From positions 62,001 to 126,000 of the forward strand of contig OZ220731.1 of the NCBI GenBank assembly GCA_965116785.1: DNA of 64,000 bases, written 5' to 3'. The stretch is from Bin87 sp965116785. GTDB lineage: Bacteria > Chloroflexota > Dehalococcoidia > Lucifugimonadales > UBA3495. The stretch's first letter is position 1. The number at the start of each line of letters is the position of its first letter. The notes under the pieces were generated by a model. It did not search any database. It was not told the origin of the DNA and saw nothing but the letters and a program-made list of their open reading frames with translations. Position numbers and translations under genes: made by a program. Shown piece by piece: positions 8,060-16,040 of the stretch.

Positions 8060-8506
8060 ATGGTTGCCAGCACCGTCAACCGTCGGTCTCGTTACCGGGA
8101 GTACGCTCAATTCCTGCGAATGAGCGCTGACCGGCTGGACATGGCGGTGGCTCCGGGTCGGCTGGAGAATTTGCGCACCAAGGTAAACGCCGAGCGCAAT
8201 ACATTTCTCGTTTGGGTCATCATTTGGTCCATTCTTGCTTTGATCTGCGTGGCGCCGCTGGTGATGCTCCTGGTCGCTCATGTGAGCTTGCCTGCGCCCG
8301 ATGTAGTCGCTGCGCAAAGCGACGTCCTGTACTCCCAGCTCAGGATCGGCGACGAGCCCACCAACGCGGACTTCGTTGCCTCCGGGTCGGCATTGGCGTT
8401 CCTCACCGCGATCGTGATTGGTTACGCGCCGATCATTGCCTACGGCGGCCCGCTGAACGACATCGAGCACGCGCACCGGGTTCTCAAGTCCATCGAGCGA
8501 GGGTAG
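8060..8506 (+). CDS. Small two-helix membrane protein, unknown function
   Basis: 148 residues. ATG 8060 follows GGAGG by 6 bases. A basic N-terminal 45 residues with predicted helices precedes membrane segment 1 (about 48-73, FLVWVIIWSILALICVAPLV), an extracytoplasmic stretch of about 35 residues, membrane segment 2 (about 106-128) and a short charged tail. I do not recognise a family. It sits between ispD and ispF, which are more often adjacent or fused, so it may be co-transcribed with them, but nothing in the sequence ties it to isoprenoid synthesis. Confidence 0.75.
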   Translation: MVASTVNRRSRYREYAQFLRMSADRLDMAVAPGRLENLRTKVNAERNTFLVWVIIWSILALICVAPLVMLLVAHVSLPAPDVVAAQSDVLYSQLRIGDEPTNADFVASGSALAFLTAIVIGYAPIIAYGGPLNDIEHAHRVLKSIERG

Positions 8507-8547
8507 GCCGGGTCTCTGAACAGCAGCCTGCCCCAGCGAGCTTTCAG

Positions 8548-9027
8548 GTGCAGTATCGAGTAGGCACCGGAGCCGACGCCCATGCTCTCGCCACTGGCCG
8601 AGCGCTGGTGCTCGGCGGCGTAAGCGTCCCACACCCCACCGGTCTGGCCGGCCACAGTGACGGCGACGTACTGAGCCACGCCGTAATCGACGCGCTGCTG
8701 GGCGCTGCCGGCGCTGGCGACATCGGAACACACTTCGCTCCCGGAGACCCGTCGCTGGCGGGTATCAGCAGCCTGATATTGCTGGAGCGCACGGTGGCCG
8801 TACTGGCGGAGGGCGGTTGGTGCATCGCGAACGTTGATGCTACAATGCTGGCGCAACGTCCCAGGCTGTCGCCGCATGTGCCGATGATGCGCCAGAACAT
8901 CGCCACCGCGCTTTCGGTGGAACAGTCGCAGGTCAGCGTCAAAGCGACCACCACTGACTACCTGGGCTTCACTGGCCGGGAAGAAGGGATTGCGGCTGTT
9001 GCCGTGGCGTTGCTGAGCCGGTCCTGA
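8548..9027 (+). CDS. ispF: 2-C-methyl-D-erythritol 2,4-cyclodiphosphate synthase
   Basis: Cyclises CDP-ME 2-phosphate in the MEP pathway. About 159 residues, the normal family length from GTG 8548. Metal-binding GxDxH appears as GTGADAHAL at the N-terminus. The GHSDGDVLSHAVIDALLGAA and GDIGTHF segments form the active site and trimer core, and VSVKATTTDYLGFTGR is the C-terminal signature. The frame is open far upstream, but the upstream part overlaps the membrane-protein gene in another frame, so GTG 8548 is preferred. It is followed 52 bases later by cysS. Confidence 0.94.
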   Translation: MQYRVGTGADAHALATGRALVLGGVSVPHPTGLAGHSDGDVLSHAVIDALLGAAGAGDIGTHFAPGDPSLAGISSLILLERTVAVLAEGGWCIANVDATMLAQRPRLSPHVPMMRQNIATALSVEQSQVSVKATTTDYLGFTGREEGIAAVAVALLSRS

Positions 9028-9079
9028 CATCGCACGATTTCAAAAAAGGCCGCAAGCGCCGTCGCCCATCCGGTTTAGT

Positions 9080-10453
9080 ATGAAGCTCTACAACACCATG
9101 AGTGGACAGGTCGAGGAGTTCGTTCCCGCCGAAAGCAACTTGGTCAAGATGTACGTGTGCGGGGTGACTCCATATTCGGCCACCCACGTCGGGCATGCGC
9201 TCAGCTACGTGGTCTTTGATACCCTGCGGCGATATCTGGAGCACAAGGGATACGAGGTTCGTCATATCCAGAACTTCACGGATATCGACGACAAGATAAT
9301 TCAACGAGCGCAGGAATCCGGCGTCTCCGAGGACGAACTCGTCGAAGAATTCATCAGCGACTACTTCCACACAATGGACGCCCTGAACATCCAACGGGCC
9401 TCCGAATATCCCCGAGCCACCCGCGAGATTCCGCGAATCATCGACGCCATTTCCGGCCTGATCGATCGCGGCCATGCCTACCCTGCCGCCGGCGACGTCT
9501 ATTTCCGCGTGACCAGCAAGGACGACTACGGCAAGCTCAGTCACCGCACCCTGGACAGCATGATCGCCGGCGCGCGGATCCAGGTGGACGAGAACAAAGA
9601 GCACCCCATGGACTTCGTGCTGTGGAAGGGCGCCAAGTCCGGCGAACCCTCGTGGGAAAGCCCGTGGGGGCCGGGCCGTCCCGGCTGGCACATCGAGTGC
9701 ACGGCCATGTCTCTGGAATACCTGGGCGAGCAGCTTGACATCCACGGCGGCGGCCAGGACCTCGTGTTCCCGCACCACGAAAACGAGATCGCCCAGAGCG
9801 AGTGCTACACCGGCGCCAAGCCCTTCGCCCGCTACTGGATGCACAACGGCCTGCTGCAGTTGGGCTCCGACAAGATGAGCAAGTCGCTGGGCAACCTGGT
9901 TTCCGTCGTGGAGGCGCTGGAACGCTACAGTCCTGACGCCATGCGTCTGTACTTCCTCAGCAGTCACTACCGCAGTCCGCTGGCCTACAGCGACGAGGGC
10001 GCCGCTGCCGTGGAGCGGAGTCTGGACCGGGTGCGGCGGGCGCTGGTCCCTGGCAACGGATCCGGCCCCGAAGTTGATGCGGAAACCCACCGCGCCAGGT
10101 TCGCCGCCGCCATGGACGACGATCTCAATACCCCGCAAGCCGTGGCGGCACTGTTTGACCTGGCCCGCGATATCAACCGTGGCCGTGACGCCGGCCAGAG
10201 CATCGGCTCCGGACAGGCCGCCCTTCGCGGTCTCGGCGCCGTGCTGGGACTGACCTTTGAGGATCGTCCGTCTTCCGATGACAATCTCGCCGCGGCGCCG
10301 TTCATCGACCTGCTGGTGTCGATACGCACTGAACTGCGGGCCGCCCGCCAATTCGGACTGGCCGACCAGATCCGGGATAGCCTCGCCGAGCAGGGCGTGA
10401 CCTTGGAAGATGGCCCCCAGGGCACTCAATGGCAGCGGCAGACGACCGAATAA
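9080..10453 (+). CDS. cysS: Cysteinyl-tRNA synthetase
   Basis: Class I aminoacyl-tRNA synthetase charging tRNA-Cys. 457 residues, the usual length. The zinc ligand C27 lies in MYVCGVTPYS, the HIGH motif is HVGHA (36-40), the second zinc-site segment is PGWHIECTAMS, HGGGQDLVFPHHENE is intact, and KMSKS is at 265-269. The C-terminal anticodon-binding helices are present. ATG 9080 has no strong Shine-Dalgarno. The stop is just upstream of the next gene's GTG start at 10464. Confidence 0.97.
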   Translation: MKLYNTMSGQVEEFVPAESNLVKMYVCGVTPYSATHVGHALSYVVFDTLRRYLEHKGYEVRHIQNFTDIDDKIIQRAQESGVSEDELVEEFISDYFHTMDALNIQRASEYPRATREIPRIIDAISGLIDRGHAYPAAGDVYFRVTSKDDYGKLSHRTLDSMIAGARIQVDENKEHPMDFVLWKGAKSGEPSWESPWGPGRPGWHIECTAMSLEYLGEQLDIHGGGQDLVFPHHENEIAQSECYTGAKPFARYWMHNGLLQLGSDKMSKSLGNLVSVVEALERYSPDAMRLYFLSSHYRSPLAYSDEGAAAVERSLDRVRRALVPGNGSGPEVDAETHRARFAAAMDDDLNTPQAVAALFDLARDINRGRDAGQSIGSGQAALRGLGAVLGLTFEDRPSSDDNLAAAPFIDLLVSIRTELRAARQFGLADQIRDSLAEQGVTLEDGPQGTQWQRQTTE

Positions 10454-10463
10454 CGTTGTCCCC

Positions 10464-11915
10464 GTGTCGCTCTCCAGCCAGTCTTCTTCCGACACCGACC
10501 GACCGGCATCGGGCGATCTGGTCGCCAGCCTCGCCCCGATAGTCGGAGCGGATCATCTCCTTATGGAACCGGCCGAACTTGATCGCTATTCGGCCGATGC
10601 GCTGACGCCCTACCGCGCCTATTACGCCGACGAAGCGTTTGATCGCTTGGCCGACGTGGTGGCGCGGCCGGCGGACACCGACCAAGTTGCCCAAATCGTC
10701 GCGTTGGCCCAGCGTGTCGGCGTTCCGCTGATCCCCTATGGCGGAGGCACCGGCGTTATGGGCGGGATCCTGCCCGTGCGCGGCGGGATCATCCTGGATC
10801 TGGCCCGGCTCAACCGTGTGATCAGCGTCGACCCGATTTCGCAGACGGCTGAGGTCGAGGCCGGTTTGATCCTGCAAGACCTGTATGACACGCTGGAGCC
10901 GCACGGGCTCATGCCGGGTCATGACCCGTACAGCGTGCCCATCGCCAGCGTGGCCGGCACCATCTCCACCAACGGCGTGGGCTACCGCGCGGCCGCATAT
11001 GGCCCCATGGGTGATCAGGTGGTGGCCCTGGAGGTCGTGCTTCCCGATGGCCGGATCATCAACACCCGTCCGGTGCCCAAGCAGTCCTCCGGCCCCAATC
11101 TGAACCACCTGTTCATCGGCAGCGAAGGGGTCTTCGGCGTGATAACCCGGGCCACCCTGCGCGTGTTCCGCCAACCGGAGGCGGTCGAATACGCGACCAT
11201 GGAGTTCGCCGATTTCGAAGCGGGTTTCACCGCCGTCGCGGAAATGTCAGCCCTCGGCATCCGTCCCACGCTCCTGGATCTTACCGAGGACAGCGAGGGC
11301 GTCCTGCTGCACCTTCTCTTTGAAGGCTACCGGGAGGGGGTGGATGCCGCGCTGCGCCGCACATTGTCCGTATGCGAAGCCGTTGGCGGGTGGAACGTGG
11401 GCCCGGAGCCAACCCTGTCCTATTGGAAACACCGTCATGATTCCGCTTTGAACTATCGTCAGACGGCCTTGGGGCGCCCCCGGGAAGAACGCTGGCAGCG
11501 GCAGTGGGGCCGAACTTTTGACTACCTGCACATGAGCCTGCCCGCCGATAGGGTGCTGGACTACCGCCGCCGCGCCGACCGGATGCTGAAGGCCCGGAAA
11601 ATCAAGGTGGTGGAATACTGCCTCTGGAGCCGACCCGAGTTCTTCTCCATGCTGGTGGTGCCCGACGGCGACCGGCGAGTAGTTGGTCGGGACGGCTATG
11701 ATCCCGAGGTGCGGGCAAACCTGGCTGCCGGGGTGGACGAGGTGCTCACGCTGGCCCAGGACATGGGCGGGATCATGGAGTACTGCCATGGTGTGGGCAT
11801 CAAGCTGCACCACCTGTTGGGCCGCGAGCTTGGGGTCAACCGGGATGCCCTGCTGGATATCAAGCGGGCACTGGATCCGGCCGGCATCATGAACCCGGGA
11901 AAACTGACGTTGTAG
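10464..11915 (+). CDS. FAD-binding oxidase, GlcD / D-lactate dehydrogenase type
   Basis: About 483 residues of the vanillyl-alcohol-oxidase flavoprotein family. The FAD_binding_4 domain covers roughly residues 60-240, with the PP-loop PYGGGTGVMGG and SVAGTISTNGVGY. The C-terminal FAD-oxidase C domain ends in ALDPAGIMNPGKL. Relatives oxidise 2-hydroxy acids (glycolate, D-lactate) or act as alkyl-DHAP synthases; the substrate cannot be assigned here. GTG 10464 lies 10 bases after cysS. An in-frame ATG at 10410 would overlap cysS and is less likely. Confidence 0.88.
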   Translation: MSLSSQSSSDTDRPASGDLVASLAPIVGADHLLMEPAELDRYSADALTPYRAYYADEAFDRLADVVARPADTDQVAQIVALAQRVGVPLIPYGGGTGVMGGILPVRGGIILDLARLNRVISVDPISQTAEVEAGLILQDLYDTLEPHGLMPGHDPYSVPIASVAGTISTNGVGYRAAAYGPMGDQVVALEVVLPDGRIINTRPVPKQSSGPNLNHLFIGSEGVFGVITRATLRVFRQPEAVEYATMEFADFEAGFTAVAEMSALGIRPTLLDLTEDSEGVLLHLLFEGYREGVDAALRRTLSVCEAVGGWNVGPEPTLSYWKHRHDSALNYRQTALGRPREERWQRQWGRTFDYLHMSLPADRVLDYRRRADRMLKARKIKVVEYCLWSRPEFFSMLVVPDGDRRVVGRDGYDPEVRANLAAGVDEVLTLAQDMGGIMEYCHGVGIKLHHLLGRELGVNRDALLDIKRALDPAGIMNPGKLTL

Positions 11916-11947
11916 CGCGCTCGACGCTGGTTCCGAGGCGATTGTGG

Positions 11948-11978
11948 GGGCGGGTTCACAACTCGCCCTCTAAATATT
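11948..11978 (+). terminator. Possible weak terminator after the FAD oxidase gene
   Basis: GGGCGGGTT (11948-11956) and AACTCGCCC (11960-11968) pair at 8 of 9 positions around a 3-base loop, followed by an A/T-rich run (TCTAAATATT) without a clean U-tract. Confidence 0.35.
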
Positions 11979-11989
11979 CACAGAATCCA

Positions 11990-11995
11990 TATAAT
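11990..11995 (+). promoter_or_regulatory. Putative -10 box of the 96-aa gene
   Basis: Consensus TATAAT in an A/T-rich intergenic stretch 95 bases before ATG 12091. No convincing -35 at normal spacing. Confidence 0.35.
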
Positions 11996-12090
11996 TTATC
12001 GTGCGATATCGGTTGACTGAATACAGCCCAATCTGTATCATATACATAAATAATCACTGGCTATCAATATCAGCCGTGAGGAGGAAGCAA

Positions 12091-12381
12091 ATGGTTACCG
12101 CAATCAATCCTGAAACCGAAACCAAGTCCGCGGTTGCCGAAACTGCCGAGGCGCCTGCTGAGCCCGCCGCCGTCGACGTTTCCGCGATCCCGGAAACCCC
12201 GGCCGAGCTGATCGAGCAGTGGGAAGCCGCCCGCAAGCCGTCGGTGCAGGCGACCATCGTGGCGAGTTTCGTTGCACTGTGGAACGTCATGACCGGCCCG
12301 GCAATGACCGAGCGCGCCCGCCTTGAGCGCGAGATCGCCGAGACCCGCGGTTACCGCGATGGTTTCACCAAGCTGGCCTAG
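12091..12381 (+). CDS. Small acidic hypothetical protein (96 aa)
   Basis: ATG 12091 follows GAGGAGGAAG, a strong ribosome binding site; the longer frame from 12001 is therefore rejected. The first 45 residues are Ala/Glu/Pro/Thr-rich and probably disordered. The second half (from about residue 50) looks helical, with a mildly hydrophobic VASFVALWNVMTG segment and a charged coiled-coil-like end. No family is recognised. A GNRA-loop terminator follows, so it is monocistronic and probably well expressed. Confidence 0.68.
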   Translation: MVTAINPETETKSAVAETAEAPAEPAAVDVSAIPETPAELIEQWEAARKPSVQATIVASFVALWNVMTGPAMTERARLEREIAETRGYRDGFTKLA

Positions 12382-12440
12382 TGGACCACAACCCGGCGAA
12401 AGATGGCGCTGCCTTCCCGGCGTCATCCGAAAGTTGGCAG

Positions 12441-12472
12441 GGCCGCCGCAGCAATGCGGCGGTCCTCTTTTG
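12441..12472 (+). terminator. Rho-independent terminator with GCAA tetraloop
   Basis: 10-bp stem (GGCCGCCGCA / TGCGGCGGTC, one G-T wobble) closed by a GCAA tetraloop at 12451-12454, followed by CTCTTTTG. It terminates the 96-aa gene. Confidence 0.8.
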
Positions 12473-12593
12473 TTTGTGGAACATCCGGCCAAACCTTCAA
12501 GGTGTAATACTGGCAACTGACACCTCGCGATAATACAATCGTGAGCACGGCGTCCAATGCAGGCGTCGCGATTACATTCGGCGGTGAGTTGCC

Positions 12594-13574
12594 ATGTCGA
12601 CCCCTCGCGCATTCGTTACCCGCACCCTGCTTCCCGAGGCGTTGGACATCATCCGGGAGGTTGCCGATGTGACCGTGTGGCCGGAGGAATCACCGCCGTC
12701 CGTGGACGAGCTGAGGCGGCATACGACGGATTCGGACGGCATCCTCACGACCATCATGGACCGCGTGGACTCTGAGCTACTGGACGCAGCTCCCCGCTTG
12801 CGGGTGATCAGCCAGCTGGCAGTGGGCCTGGACAACGTGGACGTCGCGGAGGCGACGCGCCGCCGGATCCCTGTGGGTTACACGCCCGGCGTGCTGGCCA
12901 AGTCCACCGCAGACTTGGCGATGGCTTTGCTCCTGGGCGCCGGACGGCGCACGTCCGAGAGCGAGCGTTGGCTGCGTGGCGGCGGGTGGCAGATCCAGTT
13001 TCATCCTACCCACTGGCTGGGACAGGACGTGCACGAAGCCTGCCTGGGGATTGTGGGGTTGGGCCAGATCGGTCGGGAGATCGCCAAGCGGGCCCGCGGG
13101 TTCGACATGGACATCGTCTATCACTCCCGGACCCGATACCCCGATGTGGAAGCCGAGTACGGTGTGCGCTACGCTGAGTTTCCCGACCTGCTGGGCCAGG
13201 CTGATTTCATCGTACTCAGCGTGCCCCTGACGCCGCAAACGCATCATCTGATCAGCGGGCCGCAACTGGCCATGATGAAACCCTCGGCCATCCTGATCAA
13301 CGTGTCGCGCGGGCCGGTGGTCGATCCAGCCGCCCTCTACGAGGCGCTGCGCGACGGACAGATCGCGCGCGCCGCCCTGGACGTGACGGCGCCCGAACCG
13401 ATCTCGCTGGATGACCCGCTGCTGACCCTGGACAACCTGGTCATCACACCACATATCGGTAGCGCGGCCCTGCCCACACGACTGAACACCATGAAACTGG
13501 CGGCGCGCAACCTGGTGGCCGGCCTCAGGGGCGAACCCATGGAGGCCTGCGCGAACCCGGCGGCAACCGCATGA
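12594..13574 (+). CDS. D-isomer 2-hydroxyacid dehydrogenase (glyoxylate/hydroxypyruvate reductase type)
   Basis: 326 residues. NAD(P)-dependent interconversion of 2-oxo and D-2-hydroxy acids. The Rossmann motif is GLGQIG at 155-160. The catalytic triad appears in order: Arg in NVSRGPVVD, Glu in the ALDVTAPEP segment region, and His in ITPHIGSA. N-terminal substrate-domain markers are QLAVGLDNVD and TADLAMALLL. ATG 12594 fits the family length. Its ATGA overlaps the next gene, so the two are translationally coupled. Confidence 0.92.
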   Translation: MSTPRAFVTRTLLPEALDIIREVADVTVWPEESPPSVDELRRHTTDSDGILTTIMDRVDSELLDAAPRLRVISQLAVGLDNVDVAEATRRRIPVGYTPGVLAKSTADLAMALLLGAGRRTSESERWLRGGGWQIQFHPTHWLGQDVHEACLGIVGLGQIGREIAKRARGFDMDIVYHSRTRYPDVEAEYGVRYAEFPDLLGQADFIVLSVPLTPQTHHLISGPQLAMMKPSAILINVSRGPVVDPAALYEALRDGQIARAALDVTAPEPISLDDPLLTLDNLVITPHIGSAALPTRLNTMKLAARNLVAGLRGEPMEACANPAATA

Positions 13575-14416
13575 TAAAGGTAGTTTGTTGGAACATCGAC
13601 AGGAGGCATCAGGCGGCGCGGGAATCGCTGGAGATGGGCGCGGATGTGGCGTTGTTGCAGGAAGTAGGTTCCGGGGCGCATGGTTTGCTGGACGCCGTCG
13701 GTGGCGTAGCTTCGGTTAGTCCGCATGACCCTTGGGGACCGGCTCCGCGGGGTGATTATGACCGCTGGCCGCTGGTGGTGAAACTATCCGACCGAGTGCA
13801 GGTGGAATGGTTCAAGCCAGTCCGCGCCACTATTCCCAAAGAGCAGGATGACGAAATGGCGGTCAGTTGCGCTGGAACTGTCGCCGCCGCCAGAGTCATC
13901 CCGCTGGACGGCGGAGAGCCGTTTATCGCAGCCTCAATGTACGCGCGCTGGTTCGCGCCGCACCCAACGGTCGGAAACGCAAACTGGATTTACCCGGACG
14001 CCTCAGCGCACGGCATCATCTCGGACCTGTCGGTGTTCATCGACTCTTACGACACCTCCACTCACCGCATCTTGGTTGCTGGTGACCTCAATGTCTCATT
14101 TTTCAGCTCCGATGCGTTCGACGCTCGAGCTCAAACCATCGTCGACCGGATGAAGGCCCTGGGCTTGGAGTACATGGGGCCGCAATATCCCAACGGCCGG
14201 CGCGCCGACCCCGTACCGGCGCATCTGACGGAAGATTCTCTGGACGTTCCTACCTACCACACGGTGCGGAACTCTCCGGCAACTGCCCACGTGCAAGTTG
14301 ACCATGTATTTGCCTCCAGAGGATTCCACGAGAGCATCCGAACCCGTGCCTTGAATGGGGTGGACGAATGGGGTTCCAGCGACCATTGCCGCATACTGAT
14401 TGAAGTCGGCGACTAA
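13571..14416 (+). CDS. Endonuclease/exonuclease/phosphatase (EEP) family protein
   Basis: 281 residues. The EEP fold covers DNase I, exonuclease III and phosphatases. Markers are the N-terminal VVCWNIDRR, LLQEVG (metal-binding Glu), AGDLNVSF (D-x-N catalytic pair), VQVDHVFAS, and the C-terminal SSDHCRILIEV with the catalytic His. No signal peptide, so it is cytoplasmic. The start overlaps the stop of the hydroxyacid dehydrogenase by 4 bases. The substrate (nucleic acid or small phosphoester) is not predictable. Confidence 0.87.
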   Translation: MIKVVCWNIDRRHQAARESLEMGADVALLQEVGSGAHGLLDAVGGVASVSPHDPWGPAPRGDYDRWPLVVKLSDRVQVEWFKPVRATIPKEQDDEMAVSCAGTVAAARVIPLDGGEPFIAASMYARWFAPHPTVGNANWIYPDASAHGIISDLSVFIDSYDTSTHRILVAGDLNVSFFSSDAFDARAQTIVDRMKALGLEYMGPQYPNGRRADPVPAHLTEDSLDVPTYHTVRNSPATAHVQVDHVFASRGFHESIRTRALNGVDEWGSSDHCRILIEVGD

Positions 14417-14486
14417 TTAAGGGCTGCAGAACACAATGCTTGCCGGCGGTCCTTAATCGGGGCAATCACCTCAAAAGCTACACTAC

Positions 14487-14592
14487 CGTCACTCCGGCGG
14501 AAGGCCGAGGCCAAACGGCAAATACAGACGATCCGAAGGCGCAATGGACGAATTCAGGTCATAGACGCCGGCGAAGGCCGGAATGACGGGTA
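14487..14592. repeat. Intergenic inverted-repeat element (CCGTCAYTCCGGC arms)
   Basis: CCGTCACTCCGGC near 14487 is matched in inverted orientation by GCCGGAATGACGG near 14578-14590, with one mismatch and about 80 bases between. The right arm is itself part of a GCCGGCGAAGGCCGG palindrome. It resembles dispersed short intergenic repeats in many bacteria. No ORF inside. Confidence 0.5.
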
Positions 14593-14710
14593 TGGCGCGA
14601 CTGCCCTTGGTCGCTCAACCGTGCACCCTTGGCGACACGGTTGATATGCTATGATATGCCCCCTAATGAGGGTTGTCCCTGCCATACGTTCTCCAGGAGT
14701 TCCGATCACG

Positions 14711-15016
14711 ATGACCACCCCGACGGTTTCCGTCCAGCTTGAATCCCGAGATACCCTGGGCAAGAAGGTCAAAGCGTTGCGCCGAGAGGGCATTGTGCCC
14801 GTTCATCTCTACGGCAAAGGCGTCGAATCCCGCTCGCTGCAGTGCGAGGTTCGCACCCTGCTGCAGGCCATCAGCCGGTCTGGAGGGGAGTACGGTCAAC
14901 CGCTCCGCGTGACCATCGCCGGCGAATCCGGAGAGTACAACGCCGTCGCTTCGGAGATTCAGTGGCAACCCCGCACCGGCGACGTTTTGCACGTAGATTT
15001 CCGGACCGTTGCCTGA
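14711..15016 (+). CDS. rplY: 50S ribosomal protein L25 (short form)
   Basis: 101 residues covering only the 5S-rRNA-binding L25 domain: a SRDTLGKKVKALRREGIVPVHLYGKG segment and the C-terminal DVLHVDFRTV strand are diagnostic. Many bacteria have a longer CTC/TL5 form with an extra beta domain; this one stops after the first domain, like E. coli L25. ATG 14711 is behind AGGAG (14695-14699). A TATGAT box at 14650-14655 is a possible -10. Confidence 0.88.
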   Translation: MTTPTVSVQLESRDTLGKKVKALRREGIVPVHLYGKGVESRSLQCEVRTLLQAISRSGGEYGQPLRVTIAGESGEYNAVASEIQWQPRTGDVLHVDFRTVA

Positions 15017-15112
15017 TGGCGGGTTCCACCCGCTGACGCCGGCAAGCGCCGCCGTCGCCGCCAACCCCAGTCAGGGCCGATAGAGCCCGCCGCGCCAGCC
15101 TGGGAGGCTACC

Positions 15113-15883
15113 ATGTACCTGGTTTTCCTCAGCGAATCCGGCCAGACCGGCCTCAGCGCCGACGATCCCAGCCAGCCGCATCATGTCCACGCCGGGTTGC
15201 TGGTGCAGGAGAGCCAGTACATTTCCATGACCGGCGAGTACGACGCGCTGGTTCGTCGTCACTTCGGCGCACCTGCGGGCACCGACGGCGTACCGAACGA
15301 CCTGCGCCCCGGCGACCTTTACCAGGGCAAGGGGTATTTCCGCTCCTGGCGACCGGAGCGTCGCGGGGAGCTCATTCAGGACTGCCTGAGCATCCTGGTC
15401 CGCCGCGAAATCCCGCTCCTGGTGTCGTACATCGAGAAGGCGGCGTTCGTGACCGCCAGCACAACGGAAGGCAACTCTATCTACGGCAATTCGGACCCGT
15501 CACAGTTGGCGTTCAGCCGTTTCCTGCTGGCCCTGACGATGTTCCTCGACGAAAATGTCATGGCGCAGATGAACCCCGACGACATCATGCAGTCCGTGTG
15601 GAACGTCAACGACTACGCGATGCTGATGGCGGGCGCAGAGTCCACGTCGATCTCGCTGGCCCTGAGCGATTTCCTGAGCGACGACAACGATTCCGTCAAC
15701 CCCAATTTGTACGACGACCTGATGGTTGCTCCGGCCTCTACCAGCGTTGGCGGGCAACTGGCGTCCCTGTGCGCCTACGTTATTCGCCGCTGGCTCCAGC
15801 AGCCCAACGCGGCCCACGGCTACTTCGACGCCCTCCGCGATGGTCGGGTCCTGCAGGTCGTCTACCCGTACCAATTCGACTGA
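15113..15883 (+). CDS. DUF3800-like protein
   Basis: 256 residues starting at ATG 15113 behind GGGAGG. The N-terminal MYLVFLSESGQTG resembles the D-E-S-G entry of DUF3800 proteins (RNase H-like fold, often near mobile or defence genes), with Ser replacing the first Asp. Later segments include a conserved-looking LVSYIEKAAF and DDLMVAPASTSVGGQLASLCAYVI, plausibly the D-x3-S-x2-Q-LAD-like C-terminal motif. The assignment is moderate; if correct, the loss of the first acidic residue is unusual. A strong terminator follows. Confidence 0.6.
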   Translation: MYLVFLSESGQTGLSADDPSQPHHVHAGLLVQESQYISMTGEYDALVRRHFGAPAGTDGVPNDLRPGDLYQGKGYFRSWRPERRGELIQDCLSILVRREIPLLVSYIEKAAFVTASTTEGNSIYGNSDPSQLAFSRFLLALTMFLDENVMAQMNPDDIMQSVWNVNDYAMLMAGAESTSISLALSDFLSDDNDSVNPNLYDDLMVAPASTSVGGQLASLCAYVIRRWLQQPNAAHGYFDALRDGRVLQVVYPYQFD

Positions 15884-15922
15884 TCGGCAGGCGACCTGCC
15901 GAACGCCGATAATGGCGACCAT

Positions 15923-15952
15923 CCCCGGTCGCGATGTCGACCGGGGTTTTTA
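15923..15952 (+). terminator. Rho-independent terminator after the DUF3800-like gene
   Basis: Perfect 9-bp stem CCCCGGTCG / CGACCGGGG (15923-15931, 15938-15946) followed by TTTTTAT. Confidence 0.9.
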
Positions 15953-15971
15953 TACGCTGCCCCGCAATTGA

Positions 15972-15977
15972 TATACT
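15972..15977 (+). promoter_or_regulatory. Putative -10 box of secA
   Basis: TATACT directly after the preceding terminator and 63 bases before the secA ATG. No strong -35 recognised. Confidence 0.4.
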
Positions 15978-16040
15978 GCCTGATGGGCAACTGCTTGTCG
16001 GGCATCCCCGGCAGGGATAGCGCAGGGGTGAGGGATATCG

